From Irpex lacteus (Eukaryota; Basidiomycota; Agaricomycetes; Polyporales; Irpicaceae): a DNA stretch of 64,000 nt. The position numbers and the translations under genes were made by a program. The DNA lies in NCBI GenBank assembly GCA_001986395.2, contig MQVO02000014.1, positions 868,001 through 932,000 on the forward strand, in the 5' to 3' direction. Below are positions 1 to 12,273 of this stretch, piece by piece (position 1 is the stretch's first letter; every line of letters begins with the position of its first letter). The notes under the pieces were generated by a model, which had not been told where the DNA came from, searched no databases, and worked only from the letters and a program-made list of their open reading frames with translations.

Positions 1-2393
1 CAGAGGCCAGACCTCAGTGCAGCCGGCCGCATATAAGGCGATTCAATCCATCTTCAAACACGAAGATCAGATGACGGACCTGATCGCTGAGGCCGGGGCA
101 TGCCCGTTCGACCCGTCACTCTACGATGAACTCCAGGAGCGAGCTCAAGTCACAGTGCCTACACTGGTCGTGGATCACCTGAGAGTGCAGAAATCATTGC
201 TCGAGCGGGAATTTGGAGATGATTTTGCGTTCTCGACCTCGCTTCTTCGTCACAAGTTGCAACCATACGCTGCACTACTCGTCGAGGAGGTTCTAGGAAT
301 CCAGAAGACGCTCATGTCCATCAACCTGAACTTATCTCTGGCTCAAGCGCAGACTACTCTAACCGAGGCGTGGCAGTTCCTGCTGCTTCAGGTTGTCCCA
401 TTCTCCAGAGGTGATACCACAACTAGACCTATCGTCCTCTCCTTGGCCGCAAACCTTGCAGCAGATATCGGTAGCGAGACGCGGTCCGGAGACGTCATGT
501 CAAATGCTCACAACGCTCGCTTGAAACTCTTACTGTCTCTTCTGGAAGTCGCTTGGTTCTCTACCGCAGACAAGCCCGGGGAAGTGCAGCACTTCATTTC
601 GTTCGCCAACAGTCTCCACAACATCGTTCTCAACGAGGCCCAATCGCCGACCAAATCCTTCTTGGGCCAACTCCCTGTACCTTTCCATCGACCTCTCCTG
701 CAGGCTGCGTACTTCTGTGCTCGTCATAGTAGAAGTCTCTTGCGAAGACCGAAGGTCCTGAACGCCGAACAACGTCTCTCCATCGCATCGATGCTCGAGG
801 CCGTTTTGGATCTCGTTATCGACGCCTTGCGCATAACGTTCGACTCCGCCCGACAGAGACTGGATGCAGAAGTCGATCAAGATATGGAGCTTCTAGTTGC
901 TGTCTTCGAGCAGTGTACCCGTCCAGACTTGAATTCGTCTACCACGTTCTGGCTTAGCAAATGCCAACAAAGCGACGTCATCCGCGCAAGCTTGCAGCTA
1001 TTCAGCCAACTGGATCTCGTGGGATACTCCGATATCGACTTCTTGAGGTCAAGAAAACAGCCGCTGTACTCATCACACGTGCTGTCGTTCCATCGTGCCC
1101 TGGCCAGTATACCATCCGCGGCTGAACGGCTAGCCAGTGAAGGCATTCTTGCGGCCTACAGCGAGAATTCCCTCACCGCTGCCGTCAGAACAGGGTCTAT
1201 CGATGCCGTACTACCTGATCTACCAGGTGAAAGGAGTCCAGCTCAGTCAGCGTTCTGCTCGATGCTTGCTGTGATCGCTGGAGTGGCTACCGCGCTTGGT
1301 CACCATGGCCAGTACTTCATCGGGGACGCCTGTGCTGTGGTGCAGCTATACAGCGAACAAATACATCGTACACTGTCTTGGACGATCGATAACCCCTTAA
1401 CCCTTCCACTTCTCGAGGAGATGGAGCAGATAGTCAACGTCTTTTACGCTCTCTCGTCCAGTCCTAGGGCAGACGATGCGATCAAGCGACCCATACAGTT
1501 ATTTACATCGGATGCTCTTCTCCTCCTTCAGCAGATCAACTACGCGCTGACGCACCAGAACCACTTAGCCAGCCTCTTCGAGCCCATTACAGCAAGTGAA
1601 CGAACACGATACGAAACCGACGGACCCCAAGCAGCACCTGTCAGCTCGACATCGGACATCCTCGACCTTGCTAGACGGCCGTTCTTAGCAAGACTGGTTC
1701 ACCGGCTGTTCAGGCTTTCCGGCTCTATCTTGCTCACGCTGTTGAACGTGAGCCGTGGAGAAAGCGTGCTCCTTGCAGAGCCAGAGGAGTGGCCAATAGA
1801 TCAAGCACTGATAGTTCCGGTAAGTATTTTCGCTCCATCATATGCTGTAGCTACCCCTAACGTTTTACCAGCACTCGAAAGTGGTCTTGGGAGAACCTGT
1901 ATCCTTGGGTACCCTTCTTGAACTCGGAAACCACAGTCTTGACGTTCTACGACATCTCGTTGATCGTCCTGCGACTCAGACGGTCGCAATTGCTCTTTCG
2001 AAGAACGCCGAACAACCACCAGATGTTCGAGAGAGCGTTGCGGCGACCCGCCGCAATCTCGAAGCAGTCGTCTTTTATGCCGCCACTCAGTTAGCCATGT
2101 GGCTGATGCGCACGGAGTCGGAAATTCCCTCGCACGAAATGGACGCAGAAGAGAGTGCAGCTGAGCTACAGTTGTCGGAGAAGGAACGCAGGGCAGCACG
2201 GAGAAGATCGGTCACGATGGGGGAAAGGCTACGGCGCGGTATGACGGGAGAGATGGCTATGGACTTGCAGAGCTTGTTGACGAAGGCCACCCCCGTGATC
2301 GGGAAAAGCGATGCTCTTCTCGAGAAGAAGGGTGTGGATGTGACAGCCATTTTGTCGAATTTCCTCGGTGAACGAATTTTGGTTTCCTCTTGA
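1..2393 (+). CDS. Nup188-like nucleoporin, C-terminal part (5' truncated by window)
   Basis: The frame is open from base 2, so the gene starts upstream of the window. About 779 residues are present. Exon 2..1819, phase-0 intron 1820..1871, last exon 1872..2393 ending in TGA. The protein is almost wholly helical, leucine-rich and without repeats, signal peptide or membrane segments, as expected of the alpha-solenoid scaffold nucleoporins of the inner ring. The tail (segments such as RPFLARLVHRLFRLSG and SLGTLLELGNHSLDVLRHLV, then a basic stretch KERRAARRRS) looks most like fungal Nup188. Nup192/Nup205 is the main alternative. The assignment rests on recognition of a weakly conserved family, so the solenoid type is safer than the exact name. 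The gene runs head-to-tail into the polarity gene starting at 2812. Confidence 0.58.
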
Positions 2394-2811
2394 TGTTGTA
2401 GCAGCCGGCCTTGTGTTGCTCTAGCTATCCTGTGTTATTTGTCTCGCTTGTTCGAATATTGTACAGAACCGATTTTATTTCGTCCGTGCTTCTTTGATAC
2501 CGTATGAAGTCTCCGATAGGTTCTGGCTTGCTGGTGTGCTCGGTTCCTTCAATGTCTTGCGATCTCGCATCCGTCAATGAATGTTGCGGGTACTCGGGGT
2601 CCCTGTGATGTGGGGTACCACGATCCGACTCGGGCTCAATGCGAAGCTCGCACCGCGGCTAAGGGAATTTCGTCCTTCCTGCGACCTATTCTCATCCTTC
2701 TCACACCTTACCACCACACCGTGTCTGAGCAGACCTACAGGTCCTCTCATCAGGCTTTGAGGCCTTACACACTCCTTGAATGTTTCCCGTATATTCCTCT
2801 CTATAAACAAC
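2394..2811. other. Intergenic, 3' of nucleoporin / 5' of polarity gene
   Basis: 418 bp without a supported gene. The last 60 bp before the ATG at 2812 are pyrimidine-rich, as is common in basidiomycete promoters. No TATA box or repeat was recognised. Confidence 0.5.
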
Positions 2812-5800
2812 ATGCCCGAATACGTCTACGCTCTACATGATTTCACCCCGGAGAACCCAGACGAAGTGCCCTTCAAAGCGGGGGAGAAGATAGAAGTGGT
2901 CGAGAAGGATGATGTATACCAGGATGGTTGGTGGCAGGTGAGTATTCTCATAATGACTGATGGTCAGGGCCAGGACCGAGCAGACCATCTGTTCTGCACT
3001 TAAGCACATGGTGTATAGCCAATATTATAGCTTACGGTTTATGCGTGAATCCTTGCTCTATGTTCTCTTACTGATACAAGTGTATTCCAGGGCCGTAATC
3101 AGGCTGGCCATGTTGGCCTATTTCCGCAGTCTTACACCACTTCTCGACCTGTGCCAACCGTCCCCGCTGAGGATCCCAGGAGTATACCTCCTGTCGACTT
3201 TCCAGAGACAAGCTCTCCCCTGCATGTCCTGAAAGAGGAGTCCGAACCTAGCCCTGAAGAGCATAAACGTACGTTCAGTCAAGGCGAGAAGGACATGCAG
3301 GACACATTGACGGATGTGCAACGAGCCATAGAACAATTGGGGCGAACTGATGATGGCCGACGCAGTTTCAGTTTCGCAAGCTCTCACGGGGACACCGATC
3401 GTTCTGAGACCGAGACAGAAGGCGAGGGGGGCAACTCAGAAGACGAAGCAGCAACTGACTGGCATAGGGACGCGAGACAGAGACTTGCAGCACGGGCGCA
3501 GCAGCAGAACGAGGAGAGGCAGAAGCGCGAGTCTGGAGGATCAGTGCCTGTGACACCACTACGTATATCTGCCCCTCCAATTGATGTCGAACTCAGCGAC
3601 TCCAGCGAGGACGAACATGATGAAGAAACAGAGGAGTTCTCGAAACGCCTATCAAAGCGACGCAGCGCTTCACACACTCCCGATCCACGCATCCCCCACA
3701 TACCTGAACGCGATGAGGACGCCCCGGGACCAAACGTAGAAGCAACACCACACGTCCATGTCTCCGAGATCCCGTCACTGACTTCCGTCGCATTAACGAA
3801 TCCTCCGTTAGCATCATTACCGGAGAGTGAAGGTGGTCATATAGAGCCATCCGAGGACTTTATAGTACCATCTCCCAGCAAAGCTGACGACTACTTGGAT
3901 GATGAGTTACCAACTGCTACGGCAGAGAAGCTTACCTTCCCCAAAGTCCCAGAGGCGACGAATATTCCGCTTCCGCTTTCCCCTCCCCCACCACCACCTC
4001 CAGCAGAAAACGGGTTGGACAACAAATTCGACACGCCTGCTCCCTTCTCGTCTCCCGAACCACCCAGTGTCGCTATCGTCCATCCGCAACCGATCGCCCC
4101 TCCTGCACCTGTCGTGGACGAATATCCTATTCCTGGTGCTCTGACCCCTATGACACCTACTTCACCCCTGAAGGATAACGCTTCCACGCCCATGCCTCCG
4201 CCAGCAGCATCACCTTCGATCCAAGCAAGCCCCGCTCCTGCAGTACGTGCAGCACCTACGTCCATATCCATTGACCCCGTGCCGTTCCTGGCTCGCTCCA
4301 CTTCCCCTGGTCGAAGTTCTCTGACAGCTCTTGCCCAACCTATGCCTTCTCCTTCTATATCATCTACCGGCTCTATGGGACCCAGCTCAGCAGGAATCCA
4401 GCAGACGCTGACACCCGCCACTACAGCAAATATGTCCATGATTCATCAGGACACAGGCCCTACCGGAAATCGAGATGCGAATAAGAGATCGAAGGCCCAT
4501 CCTTCAGACTGGAACGTTGATGAGGTGGTTGATTGGCTCAAGTCGAAGGGTTTCGATCAAGGGGTTTGTGATATCTTCATCGGTAAGTTGAGCATATGGT
4601 CCTGGCAATGCAAGGGCTGACGATGAAACCTGGCATAGAGCAAGAAATTACGGGCGACGTACTCCTCGAACTAGACCATAATGTCTTGAAGACGGAGTTT
4701 GGCATCATGGCCTTCGGCAAACGTGCTCGAATCATCAACGCCATCGCAGAACTTCGTAGACCTCCATCGTTCACAGAACCTGAACACCCGATGCAGAATC
4801 TCACCGCTTCCAGGACGCAGTCGTTCAGCTACGGACACTCCCACAATTCGTCGATGCATAGCTCCGCTATCAGCTCCGTCCCACAGTCCTATGCTAACAG
4901 TCCCATGGCATATAGTGGTCCTAACTTTAGCCCCGCGCCCAGTTCAAGAGGAATGCCTTCGGCAGGCACAGGTTCCTTCATGAACCCAGAAAGTCCCATG
5001 TATATGCCCGTGCCTGAAACTTCGATGACCCCGGCTGCGGCTCTCAGGAACGGATGGGCTACTAACGAGCAGCCATCCGTGGTTTTCCCAACACCAGCAC
5101 AGCTTGAGAGCCAAACCAGCTTCTCTACTGCCAGAGAACATCCGAGTAGTGGCGTTGCGGACACGCCCCCAGTTCCTCTCCCTACGGTTGGGTCTGGTTT
5201 GGGTCTAGGTTTCCCATCGACCGAACCGATCCCTCGCCCTGAGTCCCCGCCAACGAAGACGGTATGTCACTAGCCCTTCTTTGTAGTCGATAGGTTATCT
5301 GAAGTGTTGTGGAAAGCAGAAGTCAAGGCCGTCGAATCTCGTACTTTCACCCAGCGATGCCAACCTTAAGGCCACTGCAGTTGGCGGAGACTCTCCCTCA
5401 GCCAAAGATGAGCGCACCGCGTTGAGCGATGTCAGTGAACCGCCTTTACCCTGACGTTGACTATTAATGGTTGTGTCCTTCACAGAGTGAAACCCATCAC
5501 ACGGAGAGCAAAGTCTCAAGGCGCCGGCTGTTTGGACGCTCTGCAGAGTCAACATCTCTGAGGGAGAAGGCCAGTTCTATCAGGGACAATGCAAGTCGAC
5601 ATTCCAAGGAAGATTCTCCTGCAACTCCGGGATCTACGCAAGCTGAGCATACTGGAGGTTCCCCTATTCGACGTCATAGCAAGAAGAAGAGTCATGACTC
5701 TAGACCCTCCGATCGCCTTAGTCTTTTCGGTGGTATGAGCATGCCAACGTTGGGCGTCCACGTGGGTTCGAAGAGTCGGAAGCCTGTGCCACGTATCTCC

Positions 5801-7483
5801 AGGCAAGCCATTCCCATCCTTCTAACCGTAACCCTTCGCTCACATACAATATCTAGCGCTACCGAGGAAGAGAACGACCGCAGCACTCTCAGTAGCTTCA
5901 GAAGAATCGGCCACAGTAAGAAGTCTTCCAGCCGACCGTCAACTGCGAACGGTACAGAATTCCAGGAGAAAGAGCGCGTGCAGGTTGCTCTCAAGGCGCT
6001 TGAGCCTGGGCATGTCCTTACCCCCATCTCTGACGAGAAGGAGATCCACAAGGAGAAGGAGAAGGAGAAAGAGAAGCCCAAGAAGGATCCTGCTGTTCTG
6101 CGCAAGAGGACCAGCTCCAGCACCGACGTCACCACTCGCTCGCCTCCCGTCGGTGGCAGCGCTGCTGGGATGGGTTTGAAGCCGGGAAAGAGCATCCTAG
6201 AGCAAATCGGCACCCCAGATCATAATGGCTGGATGAGAAAGAAGAGCGAGAACTATAATACCTGGAAACTGCGTTACTTTGTTCTGAAGGGCCCACATCT
6301 CTATTGTCTTAAGAGCAATGATAGAACGGTATGTCCGTTACACGTAAAGCAGGAATACCAGGATGAGGCTAATCATGCTTTCGTCAGGAAACCAAAATCA
6401 AGGGATATATCAACATCGTAGGCTACAGGGTCGTAGCAGATGAGAAAGTGGACCCTGGACGTTATGGCTTCAAGTTGATCCATGACTCTGATAAGACACA
6501 CTGCTTCAGTCACGATGAACAGCTGATCGTTCGAGAGTGGATGAAGGCTTTGATCAAGTCTACTATCACCCGCGATTTCAACAGTACGTAGCGATCCTAT
6601 CGTATCATGACACCTACGCTGACAAAATCTTAGATCCGGTGGTCTCATCGAGCAACATTCCTACGATTCCTTTGACGGTAGCGCAGGCCATGAACCCCTC
6701 CCCTCGCCCACCATCACCAACAGCCCGAGCAGCAACGCAACGTGCACACAGACGTGATAACCCGAATCAACTATCCAGCCGCGATGCTCAGATCCTGATG
6801 TCTTTACCTAACAAGAATAAGCCAACTAACGGAATCCAGAACGGAGATCGCCCAAAGCTCGACACCGTGTTCACAGATGAACATGAGTCTGCGATGGCTC
6901 CGCAACAGTCACCTCCGCATTCCTATGCAAAGTCAACCTCAAATAAGGTTCCTCCCCCACGGCCCTCCCGCGAAATTCGCCGCACACAGAGCAACAATGC
7001 CCGTCCACCCGTAAGTTCTGTAACCCTGATGCTACTACATACGCTCATTCCTCCCAGCCCGACGCGATAACCGACGGGGACCTCATTGAATGGGCGAACA
7101 GCCATCTACCCGCTGCCCACCAGATCACTGACCCGTCCGGGTCTCTCTGCAGTGGTCTGGCGCTACTACGGCTGGCAGAAGACATCAAGGGAACCCCCTC
7201 CTCACCGCCAGTACCAGACTCAGCTTTCCCCTCTTCCCCGAATGACGAGCGTTTGGATGGACTATTCAGACTCTTTGACTTCCTACTCGATAATGATGTG
7301 AAGATGGGCACTGTTAGCATCAACGACATTCGGCAAGGCAAGAGAGAGAAGATTGTCCAGCTTTTGCAGGCATTGAGAGCCTGGGAAGACAAGAGAAGAG
7401 CTATCGCTATGTCGCTCAGCTTGCAACCGACGGCATCGGCAGGCAATTCCTTTATGGCCGGGCCCGTTCCTTATTTTAACTAG
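2812..7483 (+). CDS. Boi/Pob1-type polarity protein: SH3-SAM-PH with CH-like C-terminus
   Basis: Exons 2812..2937, 3091..4582, 4639..5261, 5320..5430, 5486..5802, 5857..6328, 6388..6583, 6634..7010 and 7058..7483 join to about 1,379 residues. An N-terminal SH3 domain (ALHDF, then DGWWQG across intron 1, then GLFP) is followed by a long acidic, proline-rich disordered region. A SAM domain follows (from SDWNVDEVVDWLKSKGF, interrupted by an intron). A PH domain (GWMRKKSENYNTWKLRYFVL ... REWMKALI) lies before the C-terminal third. The tail, DLIEWANSHLP ... GLALLRL ... KIVQLLQALRAWEDKRR, resembles a calponin-homology fold. Yeast Boi1/Boi2 and fission yeast Pob1 share SH3-SAM-PH and act at sites of polarised growth with Cdc42, formin and exocyst. 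A similar role at the hyphal tip is inferred. The 5803..5856 intron is GC..AG, 54 nt and stop-free, so its use is uncertain. Confidence 0.85.
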
Positions 7484-7864
7484 CCGTGTTTCCTGATTAT
7501 CCACTCTTTTGAACTCTTGTCAACTACTATCTATCGAGTTTGGATAGGATACCACTCTTTTACGCTTCAGGTTCTTTCTCTTGCCTCACTACTGCTTTTT
7601 CATGCTTGTTCCTATGTTCCCATAGACAAACCATGCGACGTCAATGGTTGTTTATCTATCCTCCGCTGTGACAGGCTCTCGTCTTGTACTTCAACACTTT
7701 CCTTCCGCAGACATTTTGCCCGTTGTTGGTAATCGATCTCAAATTTTTGCTTCAGAATGATCGCGCGTTTACTGGATGTGCTTACACATGCTCGACTGTA
7801 CTCGGTAAGTGACAGCTCTTCGAACTTACCACCATCTTTCCTGTAGCACTCGAAGCAAGTCGCT
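7484..7864. other. Intergenic with upstream ATG ahead of TTC27/Emw1
   Basis: 381 bp. An ATG at 7757 opens 16 codons followed by GTAAGT at 7805. A possible 42-nt intron (7805..7846) would join it in frame to the ATG at 7865. It is either a short upstream ORF or an alternative N-terminus; see findings. Confidence 0.45.
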
Positions 7865-10613
7865 ATGAGCGTAAGCATCGAGCCTCTGGAGAAATCGCTT
7901 CTGACCGGCCAGTGGTCAGATCAAGTGCAAGGCCCGAGTTGGCTGCTTGATCTAGCCAAGAACGTGGTCAACGGCGCTTTCCGCGAGGTCTTGACTTCTC
8001 CGCAGGCGCGAGACGTTTTCACCATCTCCGAAACACTCGACATCGCGGATGTACCTCTAACAGCATGGTTCACAACTCTGACTGCACAGACGGAATATAC
8101 TAGGGAGCAGGAATATGTGCGGCTGATATTAGCAGTCGCCTCTTTACATGCTTTTCTTCAAGTTAACTGGACGGGACCAAATCTCGATTTCAAGCCTCTT
8201 GATATCCTCGTGGTACCAGACTCATTGAAGGACCAGCTAGACGGGGGCATATTGCATACAAAATCGATTACCGAGCTTGCTTCCGGTGGCGAACCTGCCT
8301 ATCATCTAGCAGAAGTTCCGTTTTTCCTGCGGATAGCTGAGATCTGTCTTAGCACGCCGTTCACTCATCTCCAAACTGCCGTATGGTGGAAATTTCGCGT
8401 GTGGTCCATCCACGAGCACGTCCTCGACGAACCTGTCGCCCCACCATCAGACTTGCTACCTCCATTGGTGCCATTCGATCAACTCGCAGAGTCGGAGCCT
8501 GATCTAGTTGGCCGTCTCTTGCTCGAAGAAGGCCTGTTGGACCATCAGCTGTCGCAGGACCGTCAGGCAGCGGAACTGTTTGTTCGTGCAGCGGCAGCTG
8601 TGAAGCTCGAGTATGAGCTCACTGGAGCTCTAGGAAAGCGTACGAAGTTCCAACAGAACGACGTTACGCAGTTGGTCCTGCTAGCAGAGTCACGGCCAAG
8701 AGACGGTGATGCACCTGCGGGGGAGCCGTCGAAGACGTCAACCGCCCCTGAACCAACTCCAGAAACTCTTGCTCTCAACGACGACACACTCCTCGAACAA
8801 ACACAGTTTACTTCGTCTTCGCCAGCAGCCCCAGGCTCTCGTTTGGCGCACCTGGATCCCTCCAACCAGCCTCCTCTACACCCTCTCGATCAGTGTATCT
8901 TCCTCGCGATGTGCCTTAACGTCAGGAATATGTCACCTTCCCATGGTCTCACGGCCGAACAGATGTCTCCCTACGTAGCCCGCGTTATCGAACATCCTAG
9001 AAACTGGTCTGTTCACACCATGGCTCTTCTTCTTCGGTCCCGTCTAGAAGCGCACCGGACACGCACCGTCGAGCGTTCGACTCTACAACTACAAGCCCTC
9101 GTTGATCAGATGCCCACCGCAGATTCCGCCGTCACAGAGCGACTGCTCTACATCCACTCTTTGCCTCTGCCGAGTAAGTGGGAGATGCAGCGAGAGCTTG
9201 CACTTCGCTTCCTTTCTCTAGGTGTCGTAAGGTCTGCGCTGGAGATCTTCGAACGCTTGGAGATGTGGGAGGAAGTTGTTAAGTGCTGGCAAAGTATGGA
9301 CCAACAAGACAAAGGCATCGCAATTGTGCGAGATCTACTGCAAGGTAAAAAAGCCGAGGCCGAGGTTGTCATCGCTCGAGAGAAAGCGAGCACGGACACC
9401 CGCAAACGGACGCTAGATACCGCCCGCGAAGCCAAGCTTTGGGCTCTTCTTGGAGACCTGGAGCCTGAGCACGCACTGGAACACTACACCCGTGCTTGGG
9501 AGGTATCAAAGCAGACGTCTGGTCGGGCGATGCGGTCACTGGGTGGCTATCATTTTGCGCGAGGAGACTATCCGAACGCGATCGAGTGTCTAAGGAAGGC
9601 GGTGAAGATCAATCCTCTTTACTCTCGATCCTGGTTCATCTTGGGGTGTGCGTATGTGCGCCAAGAGGAATGGCAGGGTGCCAGGGAGGCGTTCACACGT
9701 TGCGTAAGCATCGATGATGAAGATGGAGAGAGCTGGAATAATCTTGCGAGCGTGTATCTACGGTTAGGAGAGGCCGGACAGAAGGTTGTTGAAGCAGAAG
9801 AAACCGGAGACGATGAGGTACACTTCCACTCCCATTATCAACGATTGTAGCTCACACATCGTGATGTTGATCCTTTCGCAGGTATCAGCCGCAGATGGAA
9901 CGGACGAAGTTGAGTCTGGGCGTGTGCCGTTCAGCAATAAACTCCTGGCCTTCCGCGCTCTAAAGCAAGGCCTGAAGTCTAAACGTGATAACTGGCAAAT
10001 GTGGTCCAACTACATGATCGTGGCAATGGACGTCGGAGAACTCTCTGAAGCATGTCTCGCATTGGCACGTGTTGTCGAGCAGCGTGCCGCAAAGGACGGA
10101 GCGGCCTGCGTCGATGTCGAAGTACTCGAACGACTCGTTGATGCCGCTACGCGCGAGGAAGCTGAGAAAGGAGCCATAAGTGATGACAGCAGCACTGCGA
10201 CGGTACATAACCCGAGGTTTGGCCTACTCAGGCAAGTCACCGACCTCCTGGACCGCGTTATTCTTCCACGGGTGTCATCCGGCCGAATCTTCCGTGCCAA
10301 AGCACGCCTTCTGACGTTGCAAGGCTTGTGGGAAGAAGCCATCCAGATGTACCTGAATGTTTATCGTAACAGCACGGCAGGAACGATGGAGAAGGGGGAG
10401 ACAGATGTCCAGAAGTGGAAAGAGGCTGTGAACGAGGTGGAGGAGATCGTGGACGTACTAAGGAACTTTGGTCCACGGGTCGAAGGCTCCAAGTGGCGTT
10501 TGCAGGCGCGGAGTATCGTCAGAACGTTCATGGGACGAACAAAGGACTTCGAGGACGAGCCAGATTGGTCACGTTTGATACAACTGCAAGAGGAACTGCG
10601 TCAGGAAGATTAG
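7865..10613 (+). CDS. TPR protein Emw1/TTC27
   Basis: Exons 7865..9817 and 9882..10613 give 894 residues with a phase-0 intron. The N-terminal half is a helical region. Clear tetratricopeptide repeats lie at about residues 555-660 (GGYHFARGDYPNAIECLRKA, WFILGCAYVRQEEWQGAREAF, WNNLASVYLRLGEA). These match the TPR block of fission yeast Emw1 and human TTC27, and the length fits the family (about 800-900 aa). Emw1 is described as essential for cell-wall and secretion integrity in fission yeast; the biochemical role is not settled. The first ATG of the long open frame was chosen. A spliced upstream ATG at 7757 could add 22 residues. No signal peptide or membrane segment is visible. Confidence 0.85.
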
Positions 10614-10888
10614 ATGTGAGAGCCACCTATCTTCATGTGGCTGCGACGAGTTCGGAAGTGAGGTCGGATGCAGGCTTCATTAACGTTCAGTGATGGACTT
10701 TGGTAGAAGCGTAAAGAGTGCTAGGGCGATCGCGAATTCTACGGCGTCTCCGAAAGATCTCTAAAAACATAGGTTGTGCGATTGTAGGACTAGTGCTACA
10801 TGTTGCGTGTACGTAGATAATACAAAAAGTGTAACGATATAGCGTTATGAACGAAACAAACACTGGCCGCATCTTTCATAGCAGTTCT

Positions 10889-11347
10889 TCACCAGTTCAA
10901 TGCTTCCACGATGCGATTGAGAGTGAAAGTGGTCAACAGCTCTGTCACCACCGGCAGAGCAGCATGTTTCAGGGTAAGTCGAGCGTAGAATGGCTCGCTG
11001 CGCTGGGCCAATTCCCACACCGCCACAAGCATGTTCTTTGCATCATAGCACTAGAACCAGAAGGTCAATATCGAAAACCCATTTCCAAAGCGTAGAAGCA
11101 CTAGTACCTCGTATCTTGTTGGTGAAAGCCTCCATTTGTACTCTTTACCGCTCTGTGTTACAAAGAAGCGACTGTGATCCGCATTCGTCAATTCATTTGG
11201 ATCAGTCCACCATCATAGAACTCACGTATTAGCGTCCCGCTTGCGCCTCATGGAATTGGACATGGGTTGAGGAGCACTATTGCCGTATGCTAAATGGCCG
11301 GGACTTCGTGAAGGTCCAAAGTAAAAGAAAGAGGAGGATGGGCCCAT
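10889..11347 (-). CDS. Small DUF6593-like protein
   Basis: Three exons on the minus strand: 11226..11347, 11108..11171 and 10889..11050, separated by 54- and 57-nt introns with good splice sites, total 115 residues. After a Ser/Pro-rich start the product reads RFFVTQSGKEYKWRLSP, then LVAVWELAQRSEPFYARL, and ends LTTFTLNRIVEALNW. The pattern (aromatic residue + GKEYKWR, then a beta-rich middle and a hydrophobic C-terminal strand) recalls DUF6593, a family of small proteins common in Agaricomycetes and of unknown function. The family call is from pattern memory and should be tested. The start at 11347 is the first ATG in the exon; an upstream exon cannot be excluded. The gene is convergent with TTC27 (stops 275 bp apart). 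Confidence 0.62.
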
Positions 11348-12273
11348 GATATCGGGATGTTGCTGTGACCAAGATGGCTCACGAGTTAATCGCAGTAATA
11401 GGTTCGGCTGCTCTTCCAGCTGTGCGACGAGGTATAAGCGGTAAAATCGACGACAGCTATCTAAATTATCGTACCAGCGAGCTATATAAAAATGACATGT
11501 TAGGAGGCTGTGATAATGGTGCATACATTTGGGTACAAACTCACGTAGTAAAAGCGACACGGCTCTCTAAATCTTCGAACCGCATAGCCCATGGGTCTGC
11601 ACCATACTGGAGAAGCACTTGAGACGTGGACATGGAACTACTGAGGAGACAATGAGACAAGGTCAATGAACAGACGAAGGATGTAGATTAGGATCCTGCT
11701 CGTACCGCCTCATATAAGGTCGAATAAACAAGGTCAACCCATAATTGGAAGCGCGAACAAAGAACAATGTTCGATGATACTTCATTCACGTGGCGCCCAC
11801 ATCTTTGTTCGTGGTGTTGTCCCTGCTTGCCCATTCGCGCTTATCCATTATGAACAGCAGGCGCATTGTGTCTCACCAGATTGAGTTACGTTTGTCTGAT
11901 TGATTGTTCGCGGGGTTGAATATCAGGAAGTAATTTTATTTCTGAGCCAGACACACTGGAACGGTCTACCATGTAGATAGACTTAAATACCGTTCAGTTG
12001 TGTGATACGAGTGTGATCGGATTTGCATGCGGTCGTATTCAGGTTATCATCACTTGCGATGTTCGGCCAACATACAATTGGAGATGTATCTCCGCGCTTT
12101 CGAGGCGTCATCCGCGGGTACTCCATACATCTATGCAGACCACTCAGTGAGAATATTGCGTGACGTTCATCTAAGGGAGGTGGATCAGTCATGGACAGGA
12201 TATGAATGCATGATCTTACTCACGCCAGAGACGCAAACAGGACATCCCGTGCGGAGTATTTAGGACACAGCAG
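11348..12273. other. Intergenic, no supported gene
   Basis: 926 bp between the starts/stops of two minus-strand genes. Short open frames are present but show no splice consistency or recognisable protein. No tRNA, repeat or promoter element was recognised. Confidence 0.45.

Noticed and set aside
3891..4439. 182-codon minus-strand frame rich in Gly and Ser
   Set aside because: Antisense of the proline-rich region of the SH3-SAM-PH gene; composition is the mirror of Pro codons.
11400..11470. Possible tRNA-like fold
   Set aside because: Some stem-like complementarity, but no GGTTCGAAT-type T-loop and no proper acceptor pairing on either strand.
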